A stretch of 64,000 nt of DNA from Coenobita brevimanus (lineage: Eukaryota; Arthropoda; Malacostraca; Decapoda; Coenobitidae): the NCBI GenBank assembly GCA_032717465.1, contig CM064681.1:18688565-18752564 (forward strand), written 5' to 3'. The position numbers and the translations under genes are program-made. Numbering within the stretch: the first letter of the stretch is position 1; every line of letters begins with the position of its first letter. Below are positions 1-10,053 of this stretch, piece by piece. The notes beneath the pieces are model-generated. The model saw only the letters and a list, made by a program, of their open reading frames with translations, did not search any database and had not been told where the DNA came from.

Positions 1-70
1 GCCGTCTAGTTTAGCAAAGTTACGGGATGTTTTCAGCTGCAGGTTCAGGGGAGTACCAATATGAGCACTC
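1..70 (-). CDS. IR exon: S2 continuation, cut by the window edge
   Basis: An acceptor (TTTATTTCAG) ends at base 71 and the sequence then reads open to base 1. With the two bases left by the preceding exon it encodes KSAHIGTPLNLQLKTSRNFA and KLDG. This resembles the IR S2 segment 'yL.l.ia..f...dg'. The identification rests on acceptor, phase and weak similarity. The remaining S2 and M4 must lie below base 1. Confidence 0.6.
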
Positions 71-267
71 CTGAAATAAAGATAGTAAAAAGTAAAAATT
101 CATACAAATGCTTCTCTCACCTGGATATAGCATGAGGCAGGATTATAAAGGCAGAATATACTGTACTAGAAGACTTATGAATAGCATGCCCAGTAGAATG
201 GGCCACATAATCACTCGTACATCATTCAGTCCCCTGGAATACTGGTGTCTCGTCACATACCAAACCA

Positions 268-436
268 TGTACACACGCTCAAAAAAGTATCGTTACAGAG
301 GGGTTCGATGAGTTTCATACTGAACAATCCAGCTGTCTCGGTAGGGTTGGAGTAAGGCTGTTATCAAACGTTTCATTCGTGGTGACAGTTTGTATCGCGC
401 AGACGGTGTAACGATACTTTTTTGAGAGTGTGTACA
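268..436. mobile_element. MITE-like element with 30-bp terminal inverted repeats
   Basis: The left arm at 268-297 (TGTACACACGCTCAAAAAAG onward) and the right arm at 407-436 are reverse complements over 30 bases with one mismatch. The 169-bp length and no coding capacity fit a miniature inverted-repeat transposon. I see no clear target duplication, so the superfamily is unassigned. It lies in the last visible IR intron. Confidence 0.65.
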
Positions 437-624
437 CGTTATTGCGCCTTCAAATTCAGTTGCCAAATTCCTTTTCCACCGACTATTAGTCTTAAAAATT
501 AAACAATTCATTCATTGCCAGACGCCATGTATCCCAAACAGGGTGGCCAAGGGCTTAGAGTTAATTGTTTTACAGAGAGGGACACTAATCCTCCACCAAC
601 CCCACTTGACACGTAGGGAGTTAT

Positions 625-742
625 GCCAACAGCATCTGGTGTTCCCAGGCGGTCACCCATCCAAGTACTAACCAGACCCAACGTTGCTTAACTTCGCTGA
701 TCGGACGGGAAGCGGTGTACTCAACGTGGTATGGCCGTTAAA
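625..742 (-). rRNA. 5S rRNA-like sequence (probable pseudogene or 5S-derived repeat)
   Basis: The minus strand reads as a 5S rRNA: CGGCCATACCACG near the 5' end, the box A region GAAGTTAAGCAACG, GGTTAGTACTTGGATGGGTG and CCGCCTGGGAACACC, ending GCTGTTGGC. The internal RNA polymerase III promoter regions look intact. Two features argue against a functional gene. The first three bases are TTT instead of GCC, weakening helix I, and no T run follows the 3' end as a terminator. It could also be the head of a 5S-derived SINE. Confidence 0.8.
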
Positions 743-2267
743 ACAAACAATATATAAATAAACAACTTTATGTCCTTCCTGTGAATGGATCACTCTTGCG
801 ATTAAGAACATAAATAATGTTCATTTAGGCTGATAGCAGGAAATGTTTACTCAGCCGAGAGAAATATGGACGATGAAAGGATTAAACCACGTCAGTACAA
901 CATCTTTTTTTTTCTCTCTCTCTCTTCAAGTCTTTCCTTTTCGAAATCTCTATCACTTCCTTTACTTGGAGGACTCATTTCGTATTTAGTTCTGCCTAAA
1001 GTCAGATTATTGTATTCAGCCTGTATAGAAGGAATTACTGAAAACTATTTCTGGCTTTTCATCCTCAAAAGAGCTTGAATATAACCGTGTGGGGATAGTA
1101 AGATGATAACGTTAGATATATTGTTAACAGATATACAGTAGTATAAAAACTAACTCGAACTGTGGGGAATTAGTCCATGATTTCTTAGTTTAGATATTTT
1201 TATCACTATACCACCGACTGTTTTAGAGCAAAGGGGAAAATCCATCGGAAACACGTTGTATTTGCCCTCTGTAATGCCGGACGGTACTCTAAGTTCACTC
1301 TGAAAGGCGTGTAACAAACAGTTCATATAACATGACCACTGTTCAAATAGTCATTTTGACCTGTATTCACGTCGGCGAAGAAAGCTCCTTTACACCTTTT
1401 TCTAATCGATTTATTATGCTTGTTCCACATTACTGTCATACTGTGTTATATAAATCCTTTAAACATTGTCTTACTCTGCATAAATGACGTACAAAATGAT
1501 ATTAACAGCCACATTCAAAAATAAATAACGACGGAAGAGGTGCTAGGGAGTCCTCCATACCCGAGGAGAACGCGGGCCTGTGTCTAGAAGAGATGCAATG
1601 CTGTGAGGGAACAGACTAAACCTAAAACAATTTCTTTTTGCATTTCCGGAAAAACATTGTATGTGTATTTACCTTCATTTTTTTTTTCTTTAACTATCAG
1701 AACAGTCTCGGATCAGTATGTTAAAGTTTCTGAGTTTCACAGCCACAGGCAAAAATGTATTTATAATTTACTATGAAAAATTACGAAGGCAATGAAAAAA
1801 CATCTTCATAAGTTTTCCTCACTAATATAGTTATAAATTTACGTTCTCCTGGTTTTATCGTTTTCAAATCATTGCGAGAACTAAAGGTCATGAATACAGA
1901 AAAAATTATCACTACACAGAAAAGCGTCTTGTCTCCTCCAGATAACAAGCAATTGCTTTAAGTAATTACACCACATGGAAGTCATTCCTATACTTGTTCG
2001 AGACTAAAAACAATCAATAATAGCACTAGCAAACCCAATACGTTCTACTTTTCTCTTCAAATCGGTGACATTTGACTTTAAATTCTTACTATCTCCAAAC
2101 AATGTCATTCAGGTCTGGAAAGATTTTTCAAACAAGTGAGGACAGATAGGGCATCCATTCACCCCTTCAGAAGAAGATATATCCTTAAAGTCGAACAGTG
2201 TGGTCTGGAGGCTGGATTAGTAAATGAGGCTAAGAAACGGAACCTGTGCGATAGTTATCGTTATCTG
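743..2267. other. Intron stretch with nothing recognised
   Basis: AT-rich sequence with short poly-T runs and no open frame of interest, no recognisable repeat and no splice-bounded exon that continues the IR frame. Confidence 0.5.
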
Positions 2268-2572
2268 TCGGTGGCCGAATCGATAGAAAGATGTTCTAGT
2301 ATTCCCTTGGATGCGGATTAAAACCCCTGCTGGGGCAAGGGAACTGTTTATGGTTCTGAATTTTATTAAAAGCAGACGTTACGAAGTACTGATCTACCTT
2401 ATAACATGTCGTAAAAACAGCCTCTCTGATACCAATACAGCAGTCCTGTTTTGAGACAGGCTCAGCATGTTTCCATTATCGACGGCGGATGTTAGCGCCG
2501 AAGTGGTACATGTGGAGATGTATGGTATAGTGCGTTGTGGGACTGGAGGGCCTCAGGGAACGGAATATGGTG
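2268..2572 (+). repeat. Old tRNA-derived SINE copy
   Basis: From about 2320 it aligns by eye, with many substitutions, to the better-preserved SINE at 19899-20232. Shared blocks are CTGGGGCA.GGGAAC, ACTGATCTACC, ACATGTCGTAAAAA, GTTAGCGCCGAAGTGGT and the ATGTGGAGATGTATGGTAT region. The tRNA-like head is heavily mutated. Its 3' end runs into the 5'-truncated LINE that begins near 2575. Confidence 0.7.
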
Positions 2573-4099
2573 CTTGCACGTACTGTAGTGGAAGCGATGA
2601 AGAAGATTAAGCTGGGAAAGGCCCCAGGAATTGATGGAGTGTGTGGTGAAATGCTTAGGTATGGGGGTGAGATTGTTGTGGAGTGGATATGGAAATTGTG
2701 TAGATTGGCTTGGGAAGAGGGAAGGGTTCCAGAGGACTGGAAATCAGGTATAATTGTTCCTCTGTACAAAGGAAAAGGGGAGAGAGAAGTATGTGGTAAC
2801 CATAGGGGTATTTGCCTTCTTAGTGTGACTGGTAAAATATATGGTAGAATACTCATTGATAGGGTTAGGCATATGACAGAGGAGCTAGTTGGAGAAGAAC
2901 AAGGGGGATTTAGGAAGGGAAAAGGGTGTGTAGATCAGATATTTGTTCTAAGATGTTTAGTGGAGAAGTATCTAGAGAAGGGAAGGAAAGTGTACGCTGC
3001 CTTCATGGACTTGGAGAAAGCTTATGACAGAATAGATAGGAAAGGTATGTGGAAGGTATTAAGAATATATGGAGTGGAGGGGAAATTGTTGAGTGCTGTG
3101 AAGAGTATGTACGAGGGAGCTAGGGCTACGGTGCGAGTGGATGGTGAGCTGAGTGAGTTCTTTGATCTCAGTGTGGGACTGAAACAGGGGTGTGTAATGT
3201 CTCCATGGCTGTTTTATATATATATGGATGGGGTCGTAAAGGAGGTACAAGGTAGGGCAGTGGATGTGGGGGTGGCCCTAATGAATGAGGGTGAGATTTG
3301 GAAGCTTCCGGTGTTGCTGTTTGCTGATGATACAGTATTGTTGAGTGAAGATGAATGGGAGTTGCAAGGTTTGGTGAATGAATTTGGGACAGTGTGTAGG
3401 AGGAGGAAGCTGAAAGTTAATGTAAACAAAAGTAAAGTTATGGTGTTTGAGAGGAATGAAGTCACAGAGTGTGCAGTGAGGTTGGATGGTGAGGATATGG
3501 AGAATGTGAGTGCATTCAAGTACTTGGGTAGTGTGATGAGTAAGGATGGAACTTTGGGGGATGAAGTACGTGAAAGGGTCCAGCAGGGAAGGAAGGTTGT
3601 TGGCACACTTAAAGCAGTGATGAGAAATAGGGAGGTGAGTATGGAAGTTAAGAAGTCACTGCATGATGGTATTGTGATCCCTACCCTGACGTATGGAAGC
3701 GAGGCGTGGACCTTGCAAGAGGGGAACAAGTCAAGAGTGAGAGCAGTGGAAATGAGTTACTTGAGAGGAGCATGTGGAGTGACATGGAGGGACAGGTTGA
3801 CGAATGAAGAAGTGAAGGAACGTTGTGGGGTAGATGTGGATGTGGTTGAAAAGATTAGGAGAAATACACTGAGGTGGTTTGGACATGTGGAGAGGATGGA
3901 GAATGAAAGACTGACTAAGAGGGTGTATGTAGGTGAGGTGGAGGGAGGGAGAGGGAGGGGTAGACCGAGGATGAGGTGGAGGGATGGAGTTGAGAGGTAT
4001 ATGAGGGAGGGGGGGGTGAGTTGGGGGGAGGGGAGTCAAATGGTGGGTGACAGAGTGACTTGGAGGCGTTTTGTCTGCGGCCACCCTTTGCGGGATTAG
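2537..4099 (+). CDS. LINE reverse transcriptase, 5'-truncated but open (RTE-type)
   Basis: An open frame of 520 codons. Recognisable LINE sequence starts near 2585 (VVEAMKKIKLGKAPGIDGV). Domains in order are RT with FRKGKGCVDQIFVL, FMDLEKAYDRIDRKGMWKVL, GLKQGCVMSPWLF and the catalytic LLFADDTVLL; then the thumb region (KYLGSVMSKDG); then a C-terminal tail with LRWFGHVERM and GRGRPRMRWRDG. The endonuclease half is missing, so the copy cannot move by itself. The frame has stayed open, suggesting recent insertion. It has close relatives at 38241-40298 and 49586-52848. RTE clade is my best assignment from the tail and the tetranucleotide 3' end; a near-RTE clade is possible. Confidence 0.85.
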   Translation: MGLEGLRERNMVLARTVVEAMKKIKLGKAPGIDGVCGEMLRYGGEIVVEWIWKLCRLAWEEGRVPEDWKSGIIVPLYKGKGEREVCGNHRGICLLSVTGKIYGRILIDRVRHMTEELVGEEQGGFRKGKGCVDQIFVLRCLVEKYLEKGRKVYAAFMDLEKAYDRIDRKGMWKVLRIYGVEGKLLSAVKSMYEGARATVRVDGELSEFFDLSVGLKQGCVMSPWLFYIYMDGVVKEVQGRAVDVGVALMNEGEIWKLPVLLFADDTVLLSEDEWELQGLVNEFGTVCRRRKLKVNVNKSKVMVFERNEVTECAVRLDGEDMENVSAFKYLGSVMSKDGTLGDEVRERVQQGRKVVGTLKAVMRNREVSMEVKKSLHDGIVIPTLTYGSEAWTLQEGNKSRVRAVEMSYLRGACGVTWRDRLTNEEVKERCGVDVDVVEKIRRNTLRWFGHVERMENERLTKRVYVGEVEGGRGRGRPRMRWRDGVERYMREGGVSWGEGSQMVGDRVTWRRFVCGHPLRD

Positions 4100-4127
4100 G
4101 GCGTCGGGCTATAGATAGATAGATAGA
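2575..4127 (+). mobile_element. RTE-type LINE copy, 5'-truncated
   Basis: The insertion covers the RT frame and a short 3' UTR that ends in (TAGA)n at about 4110-4126. A short tandem 3' tail instead of poly-A is typical of RTE-clade LINEs. It sits in the intron between IR exons 4482-4619 and 1-70, in sense opposite to the gene. Confidence 0.8.
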
Positions 4128-4481
4128 CGTACTGTAGAGTTGGCCACATAAAAAAAATATATTAACTTATCATACTTTAATCACTAACATGAAACGATGT
4201 ACACTATACGATATGAATGTAGAACACCCATAAATAATTGAAAATGCCAGTACAGTTTTCCTTTCTTTTTTTCTATTCCGTGTTTTCATAAACAGTACAA
4301 GATTTTTTTTTTTGTAATGCAAATATATATGGCAAAATTTTTACATACATATAATATTCAGATTTAGACATTCTAGTAACCCAGTAACTTTAATTCTCTT
4401 ATATCAGTCAGTGTATCTCCGAAATACCAAAAAATTATGCAATGAATTATACAGGTATCAGTGTAAATTAAACTAACTCAC
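4128..4481. other. Intron stretch with nothing recognised
   Basis: AT-rich intron sequence between the LINE 3' tail and the donor of the IR S2 exon. Confidence 0.5.
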
Positions 4482-4619
4482 TTTTTCATCAGAGCTGCGT
4501 TGAGTCCATCCATAGAATCTACTCCCACAACCATTAAGTTCCCAAGTTCTCTATAGGCACTTGATTCAGAGTTTAAAAAGAACTTCTTAACTGAAGCACC
4601 AAAAGATTCGATTGTCGCT
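4482..4619 (-). CDS. IR exon: S2 lobe
   Basis: 138 bp with acceptor TTTTTTCAG and donor AAAAA then GTGAGT. It encodes RATIESFGASVKKFFLNSES, then a stretch ending DGLNAALMK. This matches IR S2, where a substitute for 'yG...F...S.s..y..L...m' precedes 'd...l..al'. It joins phase 2 with the previous exon and leaves two bases for the next. Confidence 0.88.
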
Positions 4620-5029
4620 CTGAAAAAACGAACGAATAAAAATTATATAACTAGCATTACAACTGAGGCCCTTAGAATAACGCAGCACTAAAACATAACG
4701 TCAAGATATAAGTAGTAATATTTTTGTTTACTCTGACTTGGCCTAATATTGTCATCTTTGTATCTCGAATGCTAAGTTGTAACAATAAATTTAAACCAAC
4801 TTGTGATGCTAGTCACGATGAAGTGCTATGAAAAGGAAGCTAAACGTAGTATTGTCTCATTCTTCCAGTGAATTTGGTGAAATAAGCTATAAATTGACAA
4901 AAATCTGGGAAAAGTTAAAAACAAAGAACTATTTATATTGTTTTTGGTTGGCATTTCTCTGTACCGTCTAATTACTGCACATTCCTTGCATTTATCATAT
5001 TGTAGTGCGTGGAATAATGATGATAAAAC

Positions 5030-5440
5030 TACACAGCTGTCTGATTATTTGATAAGCAAAGAACAAGATTATTTCCAGAGGGCCAAGGGATGTGCAGATC
5101 CCGTTCACGTATTAAGATAGACTGTGGAGAGAGCATAATTGAAGGACTGTATGACAGTGATATCTCTGGGGAATAATGCATGCGGGAGTGAAAAAAGTTA
5201 CGAGAGAGGTCAGTATTAAAGAAGAAGTAAAATTGGAGATATGTTATGAGAGATGGAATATTTCAAGTATGGTCTATGTAGATGACGTATTACGTGGTAC
5301 TTGGGAACACCATTTGAAGATTTCTTCAGTGTTGTCCTGCTTGTGAACAGTCAGGTCTGAAGGTAATGTATCGTTGAATATGAATAAAACACTGGTTGCT
5401 GGAAAAAAAACTGATTCGCGTGTTTAAGAACTTGGATGCA
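5030..5440 (+). pseudogene. Severely decayed RTE-type LINE relic
   Basis: Fragments in different frames keep the outline of the RT. EQDYFQRAKGCADPVHVLR matches the EQGGFRKGKGCVDQIFVLR block of the intact copy, and a MVYVDD-like piece lies at about 5270-5290. Stops and shifts break everything else. It sits in the IR intron 4620-5541. Confidence 0.55.
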
Positions 5441-5541
5441 GTGACACAGCTGAGATAAATATAAAAAAGGACCGAGCATTAACTCATTTTTCAGTTTTAT
5501 TCAACATCTTTGTGTCTAAACTTTGTTCATCGATATCTTAC

Positions 5542-5807
5542 CTGTCAATTGCTTTGACCAAGTCTTCAATTGTCTCGGGTCTGGGAGGCAGCCTTGGGAT
5601 GGTAAGGGAGGCGATGAGGCTGCTGCGATATGCTGTGCCCACAATCACACCGAAGAACAACCAGGTGCCAACCAGGATGTGGTTAGACTGGCTGGTTGAT
5701 AGGCGGCCGTACAGTCCTTGACCCAACAGGGTGCCCACAGACTCCAGTACAATCGACCCAGTACTCAGTACTCCATGTCGCGTTTGCCACATTTTTCTAC
5801 TCGTAAT
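5542..5807 (-). CDS. IR exon: pore loop and M3
   Basis: 266 bp with acceptor ...GTTTTACAG and donor GACAG then GTAAGA. The pore region reads GTLLGQGLYGRLSTSQSN. M3 is ILVGTWLFFGVIVGTAYRS followed by SSLIASLTIPRLP, the IR replacement for the SYTANLAAFLT signature of glutamate receptors. ETIEDLVKAID then begins S2. Pore and M3 in one exon with S1 upstream fixes the membrane topology of the gene. Confidence 0.93.
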
Positions 5808-6181
5808 CTGTAAAACATATTTAGACACATCTATGCATGTACAGTAAGCAACAATAATCGTGTCGTGAAATTTGGTGAAAACATAAACTAACGGGCTAAG
5901 CGTCTGGTACATTCCGCCGTCTGTCATCCGGACGGTTCATAATGTTTCACGAGTTACATTTAATCTTCGGACAAAACCGCGACACGACTACTGTTGCTCA
6001 CTGTACACTGATACGAGTCAGTGAGTAGCTGTTTCTTTACTGCCTCACATGGTCGAGTAGTGATGTTTCTTTGATGAAATGGTTTAGACAACACCAGTCA
6101 TGAAGAAGAGAGCACTTCCGTGCATCAGATAGCCTACCATCAGGAAAACACATAATCTTTATGAGGTCATTCGTACCATCT

Positions 6182-6214
<33 letters not shown>
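6182..6214. repeat. Poly-T tract
   Basis: About 33 consecutive T residues in the intron between IR exons 8802-8961 and 5542-5807. It could be the tail of an old minus-strand retroposon, but no body is recognisable beside it. The rest of 5808-7157 holds nothing I recognise. Confidence 0.8.
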
Positions 6215-7515
6215 CGGAGCTGTTAGCTATGTCCATTTTCCTAAGGTATTTTTTTCTTTTTCTACGTTTCCTGATGTAATTTTTTGGCTACATACCATAC
6301 GCTCTGAAACAGTGAAGATGCCATGGAATAGTCACATACTGCTTGCAGTGAAAGTATGGTGTATTAATCATTATTCAAAGAGTTCATTTTACTTGGAATG
6401 GCTAAAGACAGACCGGAATAAAGCTGTATGAATGAAGAATAAATTTAAATATGTCATGTTGTGATTTCAAAAAATCAACAAGTTTGAAGTACCCTACTAC
6501 TTACACGACAGTGGCGGTTGCAGAGGGGGCTGGGCATGAGAAGTAACAATCCGAACCCTCCCTCTATTCATCTGTACCATAAATATGTATTTCAGGGAAA
6601 TGTTGTACAAAAACAGTGATACGTTTTCTTTAAATTCTTATTGCATGAATGTGACATCATCCGAAGCCATGTTCTATTTATAGCTGCAAAATTAAAGAAA
6701 TATTTTACCATTATATTTCTTTATCTCTCACTCAGATTTTCATTTGCGAATCTCTTGTTAAACACTCACATGAACCTATCGTCTGGCTACAACTGGAAAA
6801 AAAACTGTTAATGTTTACCTAACCAAGAGTTGGTTAATGGTACCAGAATACACATTTGTCTCCACTGACTCACTCACCTGAATAAAAATCACATACTGTC
6901 GGATCATGTTATATACAAGAGAAGAACAAGAAACCATGACCATGAGAGGTTTAAATGCATCACTGTCCTCGGCAAATTTAAAGCAATAAAGGACAATAGC
7001 ACTGACAGATGTGGTACAATACGGGACTTCGCCAAAGGGAAGGACTACATTGTGCTTCGCTAGAGTAAAGCATATTTGTGTAAAAATCCTTAAGGTGCTA
7101 AGCAGAAGTGCTCGCCTTGGGAAAATATTTTTACCTATATGATTAACAGTGGAAGACGGCCCTGGGCTGGGATGTTCAAAAGACCGTTGCGAGACGCCCC
7201 TATGATCATCGTAACGCGCTCATAGCTGCCATCTTTGATCGTGAGCTACGACAGCAGCTAAGGTGTATCTTCTAACGCTTGCGACAACGCTCGTAGCTCA
7301 CGATGATATGATCGCAAAATCCGTTCCGTTCCGTTCCTATTGTTCATAATGCAACCCAGCTGACTGTCGCTGGGCCAATCAGAAGAGAGATTTCATAAAT
7401 CTTGAAAGATTGTGAGCCAATCATAATGTAGTTTCAAAATGTAAACAATTAAACTTATCCAAGCGCCATAACATCACTCAAACAACTACGATATTCATCC
7501 CAAGAATTATGAGAC

Positions 7516-7658
7516 ATGGCAAGTGACGAGCCCCCACCAAACGAATTCGTCGAGCAAATTTTACAGATGAGGATTTGATGGCGTTAATACAGGGTTGGCG
7601 CGACAGACAGACAGTGCTGAAGAACAATCACATCACCTTGGGTAAAACTATTGTGTGA
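7516..7658 (+). pseudogene. Myb/SANT-like DNA-binding protein fragment (Harbinger)
   Basis: A start codon gives MASDEPPPN. After a frame change near 7540 the sequence reads RRANFTDEDLMALIQGWRDR, a Myb/SANT-like helix as found in the second protein of PIF/Harbinger elements, which assists transposase binding and nuclear import. The frame closes at about 7658. Confidence 0.6.
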
Positions 7659-7859
7659 GTGAAAGATCCACATCATATTAACAAAACATAGTGATAATTT
7701 TGAAAATATCGAGATCCAAACTGAGACCCTTTTACCTGAATAAACAATATAACATTGGCTTCAGACTGCATCTTTACAACTCCCAAAGAGTTAAATCATG
7801 TTTTAATGAACAGTGCATCTGTCTGCATTTTTATAGGTGTAAGCAGTAGAAACGAAAAA

Positions 7860-8314
7860 ATCCCCATCTTTGCTTACCTCTTGGCAGCTTAACTTCCCCA
7901 AGAGGTATCCTTGTACAACACGAGTCCACTCTTAATTATTCTGCTCACACATCCCCGTGTTAAGCCGAATGTGTCTGCCAACACATTCTGAAATGAGCCA
8001 CTTGCATAAAATCTGAATGTCATTAACACCTATAAATGGCATGGCACAGCACGGGATCTTCTTGTCGCTGGTCCAACTCTTGCACACCAGTGAAGGAGTT
8101 CTTGTCTGGGAAACCTATAATATCTCAACAAATGTTCGTCACTGTAAGCAAATGGATCCATTCTGTCTCTGTAGTTCCTCTCAAGTCTCATCGCTCTTCG
8201 TAATGCCAGTTCTACCTGTAAAACCACTTGTAACTCCATCTTCGTCCACAGAAAAGGGTAAATAAACAAACTCAGCATCACTTGAAACGGTTTGTTTATT
8301 AGAGAAACATCCAC
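7860..8314 (-). pseudogene. Harbinger transposase (HARBI1-like nuclease) N-terminal fragment
   Basis: The minus strand reads LLRYYRFPRQELLHWC and ATRRSRAVP, then after a frame change FRFYASGSFQNVLADTFGL followed by TRGCVSRIIKSGLV. This is the N-terminal helix-turn-helix part of DDE nucleases of the PIF/Harbinger/HARBI1 family. The catalytic DDE core is absent. Frames break near 8029 and 7890. Confidence 0.75.
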
Positions 8315-8540
8315 TATGCGACACTACGATCAGCTTAAGGGAGCTGGTCAGAAATCGTAGCGCTACGAGCAACTATGGCGGATGTAGGATCGTAAAATTT
8401 GTTTGAACATACACCTTAGCCTCTTACGAGCACGCTATGATTATCGTACCCGCTACGATGATCTTAGCCGCCGTTACGAGCTTTCGAACATCCCACCCCT
8501 GGCCTGCTACTAGAGAATGTCCCACATCTAGATTAATTAT

Positions 8541-8541
8541 G

Positions 8542-8621
<80 letters not shown>

Positions 8622-8714
8622 CATTATTATAATACCAGTAATAATAATAATAATAATAATAATTATTATTATTATTATCATTATTATAATACCAGTAATA
8701 ATAATAATAATAAT
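8541..8714. repeat. (TAA)n/(TTA)n microsatellite with palindromic blocks
   Basis: Alternating (ATA)n and (ATT)n runs with a repeated unit centred on ATTATAATACCAGTAATAAT (near 8630 and 8690). Because (TAA) switches to (TTA), the array can fold on itself. It lies between the Harbinger end and IR exon 8802-8961. Confidence 0.95.
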
Positions 8715-8801
8715 GAAATGAAAGAATAAATGAGGACCCGTATCTGGTTCCTGTTATTGCTAATACTGGTTGCACCCATGTCTGACCACTTGCATGTTTA
8801 C

Positions 8802-8961
8802 CTTGACGAGTGTGAAGCAGACAATCAGCGTACAAGCCCAAACACCGATCCACACTTGGCCACTCAAAGGTCTGTAGAAGCTCAGGAAACTGGGTGTTAT
8901 GATCGGCGTGGCCATGACGAATTTAGCAGTAGTTTGTTCAAAGGCGAAAGTATAATCCCAT
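8802..8961 (-). CDS. IR exon: end of S1 and first membrane segment (M1)
   Basis: 160 bp with acceptor ...GTTTCCAG and donor AAG then GTAAAC. It begins WDYTFAFEQTTAKFVMATP, the end of S1, followed by LSFYRPLSGQVWIGVW and the hydrophobic run ACTLIVCFTLV, which is M1. The partner Arg codon is split with the preceding exon. A decayed second copy of its 5' edge lies beyond a (TAA)n array at about 9188-9290. Confidence 0.9.
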
Positions 8962-9046
8962 CTGGAAACATTGTTGGAATTGAAGAGGCTACATTTGTAC
9001 ATATGGTCATCTATTCCATCCAACCGTTGGAAAGAATTTGTTCTCC

Positions 9047-9124
<78 letters not shown>

Positions 9125-9132
9125 TTATGTTT

Positions 9133-9181
<49 letters not shown>

Positions 9182-9187
9182 CATCAT
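9047..9187. repeat. (TAA)n/(TTA)n microsatellite
   Basis: Two switches between (ATA)n and (ATT)n around TTTTATGTTTTTAATAAT. It separates the real IR exon edge at 8961 from the decayed copy of that edge at about 9188-9290. Confidence 0.95.
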
Positions 9188-9330
9188 ACTACAGCTCAAA
9201 GTGAAGTCCCATCTGTATACAGTGTCAGAATATTGGAGATTCTTTACGTTTACAGCTTCATCGTCATCCCATGACTCCATGTATCCCCCCAGTGCATTTT
9301 TTCTCCAACCGAACATTGTCAGACTACATG
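9188..9330 (-). pseudogene. Decayed duplicate of an IR exon's 5' edge (pseudo-exon)
   Basis: On the minus strand an acceptor-like TATACAG is followed by ATGGGACTTCACTTTGAG, parallel to the true exon start CAG then ATGGGATTATACTTTCGCC at 8961. Upstream bases also align loosely in both. The copy then reads into a stop. I take it as a tandem duplication of the intron-exon junction with the microsatellite expanded in between. Confidence 0.45.
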
Positions 9331-9976
9331 AGGCTGTATCATTTACAACTCCATCATTACCTTCCCATCTATTTATCTACCCCTGTCCTGGTTTCCACGT
9401 TGGAAGACAAAGATAACCAAGATTTGTGCACAGATAATATACTTCTATAGTAGATGAATATACAGTCTTTCTTGGAAGCACTGCCAGACTATAACCTGCT
9501 GCTACTGTAGCATTATTTTTTTTTCTCGGCTATAAAGCGATTATTTTTATCATTAGTGTATGAGCCCGTTTCTAACCCCTTCACTATGAGATGGGCTTTC
9601 TTAGGCTTACTAATGTTGCTTAGTGACATAAATAAACCAAAAGAAGTGTCATTATTGTGAATAAGCAAAAGGAGGTAAAATGTACAGAATGCAGTTCCAC
9701 ATTTGTAGACAGTCAGTAGAAGAATGTTCTTGACATTTGTGCACTGACAGTTTCATGATGTGGTTAATCCATTTTAAGAAGTAAAACATAATTAAAAGCA
9801 TCACTTACTTTATGATTAAATAGAAATCAGGCAATTTCAAATTAGATATGGTTGCTCTATCTTTTGACAATGTACAGCTTTTCTTTGCTGCATGAAACTG
9901 CCTGCAATGAAATGGATTGATTGCCAGTAACAGGGAATATCGTAGTGCAAAGGTTAACCTTAGCTTAGAATCTCAC

Positions 9977-10053
9977 CTCTCAAGTCGCTGTCGAATGACA
10001 CCACGTAATACAGTTGCCATGAACGATTTGCGAATCTCCACCTGATCTGTCAC
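9977..10053 (-). CDS. IR exon: S1 segment
   Basis: 77 bp with acceptor ...TTTGTAG and donor GAG AG then GTGAGA. It encodes VTDQVEIRKSFMATVLRGVI followed by RQRLE and two bases of an Arg codon completed by the next exon. It matches the middle of S1, where IRs read as W-E-V...V...A/M ahead of a hydrophobic helix. Too short to recognise alone; phase agreement on both sides makes it convincing. Confidence 0.85.

Larger units (their letters stand above)
7158..8504. mobile_element. PIF/Harbinger-type DNA transposon, decayed
   Basis: The ends are inverted: GGGCTGGGATGTTCAAAAG at the left and, reading inward from the right on the minus strand, GGGGTGGGATGTTCGAAAG. Beyond these lie subterminal clusters of GATCATCGTA-like words on both sides. 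Inside are a transposase fragment on the minus strand and a Myb/SANT-like fragment on the plus strand, the classical two-gene content of PIF/Harbinger elements. The expected 3-bp target duplication is not clear. Length is about 1.35 kb, so most of the transposase is lost. Confidence 0.75.

Noticed and set aside
866..1078. 70-codon frame with a Ser/Leu-rich stretch
   Set aside because: Built on a CT-rich run; no homology, no splice sites in phase with the IR gene.
3059..4084. Long minus-strand frames opposite the RT at 2537-4099
   Set aside because: Shadows of the G-rich LINE coding strand; the plus frame has all RT motifs. The same applies to minus frames at 49709-51203 and plus frames at 38271-40448.
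8424..8853. Open frames of poly-Ile, poly-Asn and poly-Tyr
   Set aside because: They are translations of the (TAA)n microsatellite; the same holds for the Ile-Tyr frames in all (TA)n arrays (for example 18922-19179, 19563-20145, 56038-56336, 61516-61807).
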